The notes under the pieces were generated by a model, which worked only from the letters and a program-made list of their open reading frames with translations, made no database searches and was not told where the DNA came from. From assembly GCA_030068145.1 (NCBI GenBank), contig JAPJBO010000067.1, forward strand, positions 62,001 to 126,000: 64,000 nt of DNA, read 5' to 3'. The stretch comes from Diplonema papillatum (taxonomy: Eukaryota; Euglenozoa; Diplonemea; Diplonemida; Diplonemidae). Made by a program: the position numbers and the translations under genes. Within the stretch, counting starts at the first letter, position 1; each line of letters opens with the position of its first letter. Positions 41,697 to 52,040 of this stretch are shown here, piece after piece.

Positions 41697-42177
41697 ATGG
41701 TGCAACCTTCTGCTATCCTCGCGATATCGGGATACTTTCCTTGTGTGTCAAAACAAAACGCATCACATTGTTTGCTGAAAGCCGTTTCATGCCAAGCCCC
41801 TCCCGTCCCCTTCCAGCTCATTGGGGTGGGTAGGAAGGCTGTAGTTTGCAAGCACCTGTTGTGCTGGTGCTCAAGGATGTGGTACTGATAGCAGTACAGC
41901 AGAACTTCCGCCAGCTGGAAGCTGTGGGCAAAGCTTTCCAAGAAGAAGGCCACTGAGTGGGATGATGCTGTGCCAGTTGTTCTACCACGTTAGTACCACA
42001 GGGTGCTACAGGGTACTACGGAGGTGTACATACACCCACGTATGTAGATGCATTGAGTTCTGTAAAGTGCAAGTGCCATGAAGGCAGGCGAGAAATGCAT
42101 AGCATGCTACTGCGTATGTGATGTGCTGCTACTAACACCGTATGCTGCTCCGCCGACGACGAGAACCCCCCTCCCCT

Positions 42178-42275
42178 GGACTTACAGGACTGAAACACGG
42201 CGCAGACGGGACCAGTGCGGCGTTGAGCAAATATCCTTTCCAAGCACGTTCTTGCAACCCCCCCCCTTCCCTTTC
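42178..42275. mobile_element. Family 4 element, truncated reverse copy
   Basis: ACTGAAACACGGCGCAGACG and TTTCCAAGCACGTTCTTGCA. The upstream interval 41700-42177 shows no gene. Confidence 0.7.
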
Positions 42276-42374
42276 AGGGCGAACTTCCCTGGCTGAAAGC
42301 CGCAGGCAGGCAAAGGAGCACGCAAAACGCGTGGGAAGCAACCGAGATCGCCGGGCAGGGAACGAGTAGGGTTG

Positions 42375-42545
42375 CCCGATCAGAGCGTTTTACCTTCGTT
42401 TTCTCTGCCGGTTGGGGACCGTCGACGCGTTCGTTTTCCCTCGCGGACTCGTGCCCACGCGGGCGTAAAGCCGGTGCGGTATGAAGGAGCCCGTCCGCAG
42501 GCCCTCTTCCAGGGTCTTCTTTGCCACGTTTTCCAACAATTCTCT
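42375..42545 (-). CDS. Possible orphan exon, minus strand
   Basis: After a GA-rich tract ending AGAAGCAG (complement near 42,545) the frame reads ELLENVAKKTLEEGLRTGSF, then IPHRLYARVGTSPRGKTNAS, and stops after a basic tail. Composition and codon use are gene-like and a GA/CT tract could be a polypyrimidine tract on the other side. No family recognised. Confidence 0.3.
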
Positions 42546-42645
42546 GCTTCTCTCTCTGTCTTTCTTTCTCTCTCTCTCTCTCACACTACTCTTGCATGCA
42601 TCCATATTATCGTCATCGTGCTTAATTCTTTTTGCTCACCTCTCT

Positions 42646-42806
42646 TAAAGAGGGGGGGGGTCGAATAATAACAGTTATTTGACACACGTCTGGTTGTCTA
42701 AAAACACTACCAATTTGATCCTGCTGCTGTTCGGCTACCCGGAACTTTTTTTATTATTCGACAAATCGAATAATAACACAGGTGTTGTTATTCGACCGCC
42801 CCCTTT
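42646..42806. mobile_element. TCGAATAATAACA MITE, reverse copy
   Basis: GGGGTCGAATAATAACAGTT to TTGTTATTCGACCGCCCCC. It contains the empty site AACACAGGTG beside TAAT that matches the transposon insertion point at 32,370. Confidence 0.85.
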
Positions 42807-43096
42807 AGAAGAGCCACACACCGTGCCCTCGCATTCATGTTGTGCGAGCACCGTTTAACCCGACGGATACAGGCAAAAAGAGGGATGCTTTGAAATGAAG
42901 AAGACCATCTAGGAAAACCCACGTCGAACTCAAAAGTCGTACGACCTTCGGTGTTGAATTAACGGGGGCGCATTGGAAAAGGGGGTTGTTTGACGCAAGT
43001 GTGTGTCTGCGCACGCGAAGCAAAGGTTGACCGTGTGTCTCAATCGGAGACGCACGCGTGCCGCCGCCAGCTTGGGTTTGACTTCTTTACTTCCAT

Positions 43097-43160
43097 AGTG
43101 CGTTGCTCAGGGTAGTCGAAGGCCTGACAATCACACTAATGCAACCAATTTACGACTTCT
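43097..43160. repeat. Fragment of the 17885-18070 repeat
   Basis: TGCGTTGCTCAGGGTAGTCG and CACACTAATGCAACCAATTT. Confidence 0.6.
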
Positions 43161-43425
43161 TTCGGTGAAACCGTATGCATTTGCCGTGGTTCTTGATGTT
43201 CGGGTTCAACAACCAGGCAACAGCACGCGTGGCACACCGGCGAGGGAAGGAAAGGCACAGGCATTTTGGTTAAACGCTGAGGTTCTACCCGCAGTTGAAT
43301 CCGTGCTCGAGATTCTCTTTGCTTCCTTCACGAAATCCACGTTTCGGAATTGAAATCTGCAGTCTCGGCAATGGCCTGCGCCGCCCTGAGCGACCTTGTC
43401 GCAACTTGTCTTCTCTGTGTTGGCC

Positions 43426-43680
43426 CCTCTGACCGTGATTTAGGCAGCACCTGGCAGGTCTTTGGCTGTCCGCTTGTTGCCGCCCAAGCATGAGATCAGG
43501 TCGTCCGCATTAACGGGTTGGGTCACTGCCCGTACGAAGCATACGCGCATACGGGTCTGCTTGGATTACGAACACGGGCGGTGAGAGCAAGTTTGGGGAC
43601 AAGCACCCATCGAGAAGCGCAGAGGCAGTCCTGACCGACAGAAGGACCTGCCAGGTGCTGCCTAAATCACGGTCAGAGGG
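43426..43680. repeat. Inverted repeat with ~36-bp arms
   Basis: CCTCTGACCGTGATTTAGGC (43426 on) is mirrored by GCCTAAATCACGGTCAGAGG (43660-43679), and the arms continue through CAGCACCTGGCAGGTC. The 180-bp interior has no gene. Confidence 0.8.
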
Positions 43681-43804
43681 ACCGGAGGAAGAACGAAGAA
43701 CATGGAGGGATCCGGGGCCACCGGCCCACGGAACGGTGCTACGCCGCGTTCAGCTGTAAAAAAGTGTCTCAATTCCGAGGGGAGGGTTGCCTTGCAGCGG
43801 ACAA

Positions 43805-43918
43805 GGCAGGAGGGCATGTCGTGGCCTCAAAAGGACTGGTCGTTGGCTTTGAATGCAGGCAGGAGGGCATGTCGTGACCCTTCAAAGGGCTGGTCGTTGG
43901 CTTTGAACACGCAGTGCA
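43805..43918. repeat. ~56-bp tandem duplication
   Basis: GGCAGGAGGGCATGTCGTG, then GGTCGTTGGCTTTGAA, twice. Confidence 0.8.
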
Positions 43919-44009
43919 GCGAAAAGAAGAGTAGAGACGGCCAGTCCGTCGTGGGTTCATTGCCAGCTTCCGGGTTTCCTGTGACCTAGGGGGCACCGCT
44001 GGACTTCCC

Positions 44010-44412
44010 TCCAGCTTGGAAGGAAATGCTCGACAATAACTGCCAGACAAAGAACCGAAGGGATAAGGGATCCCAAGTGCTGTACCGAACCAGGTGTTGA
44101 ACGGACGTGCGGCCATGCGGGTCTTCTGTTGTATAGCACCTACTTTGTAGGAAGTACTTGAGGAGACCGCCAGTTGCGAAATCTCAATGGTCATGTGGTA
44201 CTCATCGGCATGCCGATGACTCCTCACTATCGCAAGAATATTCCAATCTCAAAGGAGGTAAATGTGCTGTAGCCCACACGAAACACAGGTAAATCCGGGT
44301 TTAGTGGCGGGCGTAAGCCTTCAACACAACAGACCCACTTTGTAGTTTGATTGTTTTCTCCCCCTCTAGCCTCCGAAATGAAGACAAGGCAGTCCCTCGA
44401 GTATTTCTAGCA
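44010..44412. mobile_element. Chimeric family B/family A element with palindrome insert
   Basis: 44015-44130 is the left half of family B. It passes at ~44140 into family A, which is itself interrupted at 44190-44240 by the CATCGGCATGCCGATG palindrome. Confidence 0.75.
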
Positions 44413-44748
44413 TCGACCAAGTCTGACCAGGGGTGTCCCCTGACACAACATTGGAACTCGTGCTTTCCAACCTCCCGAAACCGTTACTGGTCCACCGTTA
44501 ACGTTAAAAAGGGGGGTTGTGAATAGTTGTGCTTATTTCGACGGACAGGGAGTTTCTCTGGAGGCCCGAGAGCTGCAAGCGCGGCTCCGGAGGCTTCTAC
44601 GGTGCCGCGAAGTTCCAGAGAAAAATCGCAATTGCGTCCTAAATTCGCGAGCACCGCGTACCTGTGGACGTTGAAGGCGAATGGGGATTCACTCTCACGT
44701 TTACTGATGGGTAACTCGTACGGGCGGGGCCGGTGCAAAACATCATAG

Positions 44749-44855
44749 ATCGATACACACAAACATACTATACCTTAAAGGAACCTTTACGACTAAGGTC
44801 ACCCGGAGACGATAAAACCCCGGATCTCTGAGCGAACTTGCACCCTAAAAAGAAA
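44749..44855. repeat. Half arm of the 36.6-kb inverted repeat joined to the 55-bp module
   Basis: GATACACACAAACATACTAT, ACCTTAAAGGAACCTTTACG, then GGTCACCCGGAGACGATAAA and CTTGCACCCTAAAA. Confidence 0.7.
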
Positions 44856-44952
44856 AACTTGATCTGGCGCTTCCTTCAACCCGTTTTCTTGATCCAAGAG
44901 GAGTGAGGATAGTACGCTGCCACCGGTCGGCTTTCGTCGTTTGTTCTTGACC

Positions 44953-46039
44953 TCTCACACCCTTGGAGGCTCACCCTTGGAGGCTCACACCCTTGGAGGC
45001 TCACACCCTTGGAGGCTCACACCCTTGGAGGCTCACACCCTCTCACACCCTTGGAGGCTCACACCCTTGGAGGCTCACACCCTCTCACACCCTTGGAGGC
45101 TCACACCCTTGGAGGCTCACACCCTCTCACACCCTTGGAGGCTCACACCCTTGGAGGCTCACACCCTTGGAGGCTCACACCCTTGGAGGCTCACACCCTT
45201 GGAGGCTCACACCCTTGGAGGCTCACACCCTTGGAGGCTCACACCCTCTCACACCCTTGGAGGCTCACCCTTGGAGGCTCACACCCTTGGAGGCTCACCC
45301 TTGGAGGCTCACCCTTGGAGGCTCACCCTTGGAGGCTCACCCTTGGAGGCTCACCCTTGGAGGCTCACCCTTGGAGGCTCACCCTTGGAGGCTCACCCTT
45401 GGAGGCTCACCCTTGGAGGCTCACCCTTGGAGGCTCACCCTTGGAGGCTCACCCTTGGAGGCTCACCCTTGGAGGCTCACCCTTGGAGGCTCACCCTTGG
45501 AGGCTCACCCTTGGAGGCTCACCCTTGGAGGCTCACCCTTGGAGGCTCACCCTTGGAGGCTCACCCTTGGAGGCTCACCCTTGGAGGCTCACCCTTGGAG
45601 GCTCACCCTTGGAGGCTCACCCTTGGAGGCTCACCCTTGGAGGCTCACCCTTGGAGGCTCACCCTTGGAGGCTCACCCTTGGAGGCTCACCCTTGGAGGC
45701 TCACCCTTGGAGGCTCACCCTTGGAGGCTCACCCTTGGAGGCTCACCCTTGGAGGCTCACCCTTGGAGGCTCACCCTTGGAGGCTCACCCTTGGAGGCTC
45801 ACCCTTGGAGGCTCACCCTTGGAGGCTCACCCTTGGAGGCTCACCCTTGGAGGCTCACCCTTGGAGGCTCACCCTTGGAGGCTCACCCTTGGAGGCTCAC
45901 CCTTGGAGGCTCACCCTTGGAGGCTCACCCTTGGAGGCTCACCCTTGGAGGCTCACCCTTGGAGGCTCACCCTTGGAGGCTCACCCTTGGAGGCTCACCC
46001 TTGGAGGCTCACCCTTGGAGGCTCACCCTTGGAGGCTCA
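44953..46039. repeat. Minisatellite ACCCTTGGAGGCTC, ~1.1 kb
   Basis: The 5' third mixes 14-bp (ACCCTTGGAGGCTC), 16-bp (ACACCCTTGGAGGCTC) and longer units with ACACCCTCTC. From about 45,290 to the end it is a near-perfect run of over 50 identical 14-bp units. It is open in all three forward frames (14 is not a multiple of 3), giving a cyclic peptide, but no start context or gene features support translation. Confidence 0.95.
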
Positions 46040-46339
46040 TGACAAATTGCGTTTGTTAGACACAAAAAGTCGTCCGCCGAAAGCCACCCGGAGGCTTCGA
46101 AATTCCGAAGCTCCGAAGAATGGATCGAGTACGTGGGCCCCCCAGCCGCAACTACTCTCTCAAGTTCTCTTTTTTTCCTCCTCCGTGTTCATTCTGAAAG
46201 TGTCTATTCCCGGGCTTTCTTTTGGTTCTCTACGCAAAAAAAAAGAAAAGAAAAGAAGAAAAAAAGAAAAAAAAGCAAAACTCAAAAAGCAAAATACGTA
46301 TCTCTTATTTCCTTGTTTCGACAGCCGTTCCCCCTATGC

Positions 46340-46505
46340 CCCCAGCCTCAGAAGCTGGAGTTTACGAGGTGTGCCCGAGGCACGCCCGAGAAGCGGGTCT
46401 GCTGCAACCCGAAACGCGTGTAAATCCACACCCGAAAAGCAAGTGGCACGCGCGTTCTTTACTCGAACTTTAACTCCAAGCTTCTGAGGCTGGATTCCAC
46501 CGTGC
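46340..46505. mobile_element. Family G MITE-like element
   Basis: CAGCCTCAGAAGCTGGAGTT and AACTCCAAGCTTCTGAGGCTG are the TIRs. Confidence 0.8.
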
Positions 46506-46807
46506 ATCCTATCCGATCGTCCTCTTTCCCTTCATTTGTTGTGACACCCGCGTCAGTGTCAGTGTTCTTGCCCGACTGCGAAGGCATGTTGCGCAGAGGT
46601 GCCGTTTCTTTTCCTCCTTTTCCGCGAACGAAAAACATCCAGCTGACTGATCTTTCTAACACGACGCTACCACACCCGCCACCTCCGCTTTCACCGAGTC
46701 TGGCAACAAGCTTTGCAAGCACTGCAGCAGCTGCGATCCCTACACAAGACGTTTATCTTGCTCCCATGCACCCGCACTTGTCTCTAAACTTCAAGCAACG
46801 ACGCTTT
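46506..46807 (+). CDS. Possible proline-rich coding stretch
   Basis: A frame continuing through 46825 reads FPRTKNIQLTDLSNTTLPHP, then PPPLSPSLATSFASTAAAAI and PTQDVYLAPMHPHLSLNF. The composition is that of a disordered Pro/Ser segment. The left part overlaps a family G end and the right end runs into family C, so if real it is one exon. Not recognised. Confidence 0.25.
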
Positions 46808-46955
46808 CATAGCCATAACCCATAACGAAAGCGTGCACCAAATATACAACCCGGAACCATATACCCTTTCTTGCTCTAAGAGAACCCATTCATGAACGGT
46901 CACACGGAGACCCTAAACCCCCGGAATATCAAGCGAACTTTAACTCTGAAAAACT
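46808..46955. repeat. Family C element with the 55-bp module
   Basis: AGCCATAACCCATAACGAAA to GGTCACACGGAGACCCTAAA and TTTAACTCTGAAAAA. Confidence 0.8.
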
Positions 46956-47110
46956 GCGAGATGCCCTCCTCTCGCAGCAGCACACTTCTCGGATGCGTCG
47001 GTCATAACTTCACTAAATACCCATAGCTCTCTCAGAACCTCTTCAAGGCAGTCCATCCATCCTGTTGTTGCGTGGTGTTGTGAGACCCATCACAAGGCCT
47101 CGCGGTGAAG

Positions 47111-47326
47111 ATGTGCGCGGAGCAAAGAACGACGCGATGCGCCTCGTGCGGGACGACGACCGAATGCTGCAACAACAACCACCACCATCACCACGAAATG
47201 CCCACGTGCGAGCACTGCAGGAGGCACACGAAGGGGAAGCGCGAAGCGACCAGCCCGGACGGACCAACAAGACGCAAGACCAGGCGACGAAGAGAAGGAG
47301 GGGGACGCGACCCAGAGACCCGGGCT
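47111..47326 (+). CDS. Hypothetical Cys/His-rich protein
   Basis: Starting at ATG 47111 the frame reads MCAEQRTTRCASCGTTTECC, a His run, then PTCEHCRRHTKGKRE and a very basic tail ending at TAA. The Cys pattern (C-x7-C-x2-C, later C-x2-C) could bind zinc, and the basic tail could bind nucleic acid. GC-rich third positions match the local genes. The minus strand is also open, so direction rests on the cysteine spacing. It lies ~200 bp before the basic-protein frame at 47529 on the same strand and could be part of the same gene. Confidence 0.35.
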
Positions 47327-47528
47327 AAGTAGCCTGCAATTAGTGTGATGGACCTTTCTTCGGAGGGGCTCACGCACTCAAAGATCGACTTATATGCAGG
47401 AGGCACGCGGACTTGCGGAGCCGGAGGCCCACAGTGCTGTCGGAAAGGGCACCATCGAGCGGCGGTAGCGTAGAGGGGTCGGGTCGACGGAGAAGCGGAA
47501 GGCGGAGCTGATAAGCCCCGCGGCAGCA

Positions 47529-47771
47529 GTGCCTCCGCCGAAACAAACGAAGCGCGCCAACGTGGTACTGGTGCTTCCGAAAGCAGCTGAGGACGACGAG
47601 CGACCCCCACTCTCGAGAGCGAAGACGAAGAAGCGACGATCAACCTCGGCAAAACCACAGCAGACGACACGGTCATCGCCCAAGCGCCGCCGTAAGGAAG
47701 CAACCATCGACGCGCAACCGATGCACCTGGACGAGCAATCGAAGGAGAAGCGCGGCACCAAACGCGCCTGA
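47529..47771 (+). CDS. Hypothetical basic protein or last exon, ~80 aa, conserved with 17.5-17.8 kb
   Basis: Behind a GGCAGCAG acceptor-like site the frame begins PPPKQTKRANVVLVLPKAAE, continues with SRAKTKKRRSTSAKP and a Lys/Arg cluster (SPKRRRKE, a possible nuclear localisation signal), and ends after QPMHLDEQSKEKRGTKRA at TGA. The inverted copy at 17550-17810 keeps the same frame in its first and last thirds, which argues for a coding origin. No domain is recognised. It could be a small gene family or the captured exon of a mobile element. Confidence 0.45.
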   Translation: MPPPKQTKRANVVLVLPKAAEDDERPPLSRAKTKKRRSTSAKPQQTTRSSPKRRRKEATIDAQPMHLDEQSKEKRGTKRA

Positions 47772-48105
47772 GCGCGACGATCAAGACGAGCTTAAGAGGC
47801 GAAAGCATGACATATCACGTGCGAAGAGATAACCGCGACGCCGGCGATGCAAATTATCGCCACAGATTCTTTGCATTCTAACCCAAATCATCCATCCCTA
47901 ACGCAGGCACTCAAACCCCCCCCCTTCCGGCCCGACAAGCGGTCATCGCCGACAACACAAGGAAAAAAGAAACGCTCACCCCAACAACTTCCGCCGGTAT
48001 AGTAAACCTGCCTAAAGAAATCAACCGCCTTTCGGGTAGTCTAGTTTGACACTTTGCTGTCGTCGGAAGAATCAAGAAAAAAAGAAACCAACAAACACAA
48101 AAAAG

Positions 48106-48334
<229 letters not shown>

Positions 48335-48428
48335 AAAGGTTATTCTCCCCCTCCTATTTTCGGCAAAAAAAGCGAGTGTGCAAAAAAAGTAGACGCGCGG
48401 GGGAGACGGGGAGTAAGGAAGCAGTCGA

Positions 48429-48890
48429 ATGAGAACGCTCCCGATTTTTGCGGTCAACGGGGGCGTCCTGGCGGCGCAGGGCGGCGAGCCGCGCGCGTTC
48501 AGCCGATCGGCGTCGGGGTCGTCGGCGTCGGGGTCGTCGAAGGCCGAGGGATCGTCGCCGGCGGAAGGAGTGATGGTGGGGCATTTGGAGTCGTTCCGCG
48601 CCCTCGCTGCTAACCTCCGTGCGCTGGAGGCAGATACGCTGGAGAGCGTGGTGCGGAGGCACCGCAAGACGAGCCCCCCGGAAACACCGCTTGAAGACCT
48701 CCTTTCCTTCTCGTGGAGCAAGAAGCCGCCGACCGTCTCCCTCTCCTCCAGCCCGGACACGTCGAACTGCGCCTCACCCCCCAGCAGAGGCGTGTCACCG
48801 CTCTCGATCTCATCAGGGCTTTCCGCCTTTGCCTCACCGCCAGCAAGGCAGCCGCGCCTGAAACACGCACACCACCGGATCAGCGCGTGA
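48429..48890 (+). CDS. Hypothetical protein, apparent frameshift
   Basis: Frame one starts at ATG 48429 (MRTLPIFAVNGGVLAAQGGE), passes a Ser/Gly spacer (residues 25-45) and a helical part, VMVGHLESFRALAANLRALE then ADTLESVVRRHRKTSPPE (48-85). Past about 48,700 this frame turns Ser/Pro rich, while the frame one base back gives a better helix, EQEAADRLPLLQPGHVELRL then TPQQRRVTALDLIRAFRLCL. A single-base change near CCTCCTTTCC (48696-48706) would join them. So it may be a decaying gene, or an intron boundary hides here. No family recognised. Confidence 0.4.
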   Translation: MRTLPIFAVNGGVLAAQGGEPRAFSRSASGSSASGSSKAEGSSPAEGVMVGHLESFRALAANLRALEADTLESVVRRHRKTSPPETPLEDLLSFSWSKKPPTVSLSSSPDTSNCASPPSRGVSPLSISSGLSAFASPPARQPRLKHAHHRISA

Positions 48891-48950
48891 ATTCTTTTCG
48901 ATTCGGAGAGATGCCGGGCGCCTGCCGTCATGCCCTTTTGTATAGGCACA

Positions 48951-49124
48951 CCTGCTTTGTAGGAAATACTTGACGAGGCTGCCAGCTGCAAAAGATCAAA
49001 GGAGGTAAATGTGCTGTAGCCCACACGAAACACAGGTAAATCTGGGCTTAGTGGCGGGCGTATTCAACAAAAAAGACCCACTTTGTAGTTGTATCACAAG
49101 GCAGCCCCTCGAGTATTTCTTCCC
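48951..49124. mobile_element. Family A MITE, full copy
   Basis: CTTTGTAGGAAATACTTGAC to CAGCCCCTCGAGTATTTCTT. Confidence 0.8.
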
Positions 49125-49589
49125 CGTACAGGCTACTCACAAGCGGGGTGTGGCTGGTAGGCGGCTGGAAAACTGGATGGGTGGGCATTCGCATCATCAC
49201 GAGCATGGTGATTCGCACCCCAGATCCGTGTTTATACGTTCTCCGAAACACTTCGGAGCGCGCCGGGTTGGCAGAGAACGAAAAACGAAAGAATAACTAT
49301 CCCCTCCGCCCCCCCCCCCCCCCCCCCCCTCTTACTCGTCCATAATTCCTCGTTTCCTTCCTGGAGTGAGATAAAAACGGGGTTTCCCGTCCGAGTGATG
49401 TTGTTCGTAGTGTTTGTGAGCCGGTTCGCCCGTATCTGTCCATCCCGAATCTTCATTGTCTGCCTATTACGTTGCATCACGTTGTACTCGGGCCTATCAT
49501 GTGTACCTTCCCTATCCGGAGTTGCAGATAATCGCCTGGTCCTGTTTTCACGGCGGTATAACATGCACGGCGGACTCCCCCACCGGTTC
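49125..49589. other. No convincing feature
   Basis: A run of ~24 C at 49309-49329. Otherwise only overlapping short frames. Confidence 0.3.
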
Positions 49590-49745
49590 GGGGAGTGCAT
49601 GCGGGAGTGATAAAGTGCGGGAGTGCCACTCCCGCATTTCCTGGGCAAAATACAAGGAAAATGAGATAAATGCCGGAATGGGGGAGTGGGACTCCCGCAA
49701 TGCGGGAGTGACCCCGATTGCACATACGACCGCACAAACACTCCC
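49590..49745. repeat. GCGGGAGTG cluster
   Basis: GTGCATGCGGGAGTG, AGTGCGGGAGTGCCACTCCC and GCAATGCGGGAGTG, with CACTCCCGCA opposing. Related to 30905-31015. Confidence 0.65.
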
Positions 49746-50580
49746 CCATTCGGTGGGGGCGGCCGCCGTGTGGTATAGTAGGAGCAAGTGGACCGGCTTA
49801 GTTTTGTCGTTTGTGCGAGACCTGGCCTTGGGCTTGGCATCTGAGGTGTAGGATGCCTCGAGTATTAGCATGAACTCGTCAAGAGCTGACAGTTCCTGGA
49901 CGATGGGCCGTAAGCAAAGCGATGAAAAAAGCGAGTGGAAAACACAACAGGAACATAGGAACACGGCGAAGAAAGGACGATGTTATTACTCAATGTGGCG
50001 TCGTGTAGCCACAGGAGGAACTCCGACGCTTAGCTAAGGACTCACCTGTGGCACACCTTTAAAAGCAGGAAAACCGTCAACAAGAAAAAACAGAAAAATA
50101 AAAAGGAAGTGCACCCGTGCAACTTCGGATCGGTAGAGACCCTGCCCAGGTGGGCTCGTCTGGCGGGCTAGCTGCTCGACGAAAAGAAAGAAGAAGAAAA
50201 AGAATTCCTCAATGGTCAACCGGAGACCCTAAAATACCGAACCTCTAAACCACAACAAACGCTGAAAAAAAAAAGAAGAAAAAAAAAAAAAAAGAAGGCC
50301 GCTCCGGGTCCAGGAACGTGACGGTCAACCACAGCTTAGCAGAGCTTGAGTCGGAGGCACGGGTGCTACAACCCCGTCCGCTCTGCCCTGTGGCCGACCG
50401 TCTCGACGAGCTTGTGTTCAGCGCAAGCGCCAAGCCCCAAGGTGCGCTACGCCTTGATGCTTTAGTTGGGAAATCGGTAGCCACTTGACCCGTAGGCCCG
50501 TGGCTCTGCAGTACCGCCGACTCCCGTGTACTGATGGAGAGAGAGCCCATCGGGCCAGCGCATTCCGACAGCAATACGGG
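49746..50580. other. Spacer with module and flank repeats
   Basis: 50216-50262 is a short form of the 55-bp module (GGTCAACCGGAGACCCTAAA). 50465-50520 shares ATCGGTAGCCACTTGACCCG with 22285. Nothing else supported. Confidence 0.4.
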
Positions 50581-50760
50581 GTAGTACGAGAGGAACTCCC
50601 GTTTCTAGTCCCTGGTATCTACGGTTGTTCGATCGGAAAATGCCGTGATGCTACAACTGGATGGATTATGGCTGAACGCCTCTAAGCCAGAACCCAGTCT
50701 AGAGGAATGCGTGAGTTACTCAGGGCACATCGGATTTATCGGGCCACGACTAGCTTCGGC
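50581..50760 (+). rRNA. 28S rRNA 3' fragment
   Basis: GTAGTACGAGAGGAACTCCC is the sarcin-ricin loop region, and ATGGATTATGGCTGAACGCC with TCTAAGCCAGAACCC is the conserved helix region that follows it in LSU rRNA. The rest of the 28S gene is absent on the left, so this is an isolated piece. Confidence 0.85.
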
Positions 50761-51109
50761 GAACGGCAACTTCCAAGCAGGCTTTCTCTGGTGCCCCGAC
50801 GCAAAAATAAGGGCTAAAGAAGCGGCTTCTGGGGCGTCGACGCGAATCTTTTGGATAAAGATAGCGAAAGGGCGAAGGCACGTTTCTTTTGTTGTGTTGC
50901 AGGGCTGGAGCTTGGATTCTGGGGTTCGAGCCGAAATCGGGTCAGAGCAGGTCGGATCGGGAACACTTCCCTCCAGGGGTATAGGGAGGCAGCACTCCAG
51001 CAGAATGCATATTCGCCTCCACCTTCACATTCCGGTAGAGGCCGTGCAATCGTGTTGTGGAATACATTAAACGGCGAACCGATGCAAACGCGAAGAAACG
51101 AGCGAGGAG
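50761..51109. other. Downstream of the 28S fragment, unassigned
   Basis: May include the last bases of the 28S gene. A TTGTGTTGCAG|GGCTGG site near 50,903 resembles an acceptor but no exon is clear. Confidence 0.25.
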
Positions 51110-51285
51110 TCACCCGACGATGGCTCCGGCCGGGAGGCCACAACGACACCCACTCGTAGGCCGCCCCCGCGGCGGCGCAACCAACGCGTTCCATCTGCTG
51201 TAACGTAGACACAGAGTGTGCACAGTGCGTTGCTCAGGGTACTCGAAGGCCTGACAATCACACTAATGCAACACATTTACGACTC
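51110..51285. repeat. Second copy of the 17885-18070 repeat
   Basis: GATGGCTCCGGCCGGGAGGC, CCGCGGCGGCGCAACCAACG and CACACTAATGCAACACATTT. The frame ending RRPPPRRRNQRVPSAVT and TAG is kept. Confidence 0.65.
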
Positions 51286-52040
51286 GTGGCGGACGCAACA
51301 GGAGCCCGAGTTGCGATTGACAGCGATTCTAGACCTAGCACTGCCTCTCGGAGCAAGCATGCCACAGCCGTATCTGAAAGGCGACAGGCATCGGTTGCCA
51401 GGGGTTATGCACTGCAGCGGTTGGGTGAGGTAGCTCACCCAAAAAAAATGAATTGGAAATCGGGTGGGAGGTTGGGTTGATTTACACTACCTCGGATTGG
51501 GTCGGGCAGCGTTTTGGTGTCTGTATTCTGGGTTGGCAGGTGCAGGCTAGGTGTCTTCTGAAGGAGAAAGCTGGCTGCAGAAGGCCCGCCTTCAGCCAGA
51601 ACATCAGATTCTGAGGCTCAATGTACCGTACCGTCTCCCGGGGGGCGGTGCCCCCCGGACCCCCCCCTGTATTAAGACTCGCCAGAGAAAACGCGTTTGG
51701 TGTCTATTCTGAAGAAGAAAACGGGCTGCATAAGGTCCTGGTTGTCACTCTGTCAAAAAAAAAAACCACCGACGCAACGAGGAAATGTGCTGCAGCCCCG
51801 CACGAAACACATGGCTTTACTGCCGGAGGTGTAAGCGTGATAAAACCCTGTTGAAGTCGTGCCGTCAAAATATGCGGGCGCGCTTGTCATTGTGAAAAAG
51901 CGACGGTTGACAGCGTATTCAAATATTGGGTTGTGACTAGCCTCAAACAGGCGGCTACACACGTGCGGCATGAATACACACAAGTAAGAATCTAAGTGCC
52001 GGTATCGCCTTGGATCCCAGCTGCCCATTCGAGGGTTGTC
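51286..52040. other. Unassigned, with a family A fragment
   Basis: 51775-51850 has GAAATGTGCTGCAGCC...CACGAAACACATGG of family A. A hairpin CCGGGGGGCGGTGCCCCCCGG sits at 51637-51657. Confidence 0.4.

Noticed and set aside
44941..46487. Three long overlapping open frames (360-490 codons) over the 14-bp minisatellite
   Set aside because: A stop-free 14-bp repeat is open in every frame on one strand, and there is no start context or non-repeat domain.
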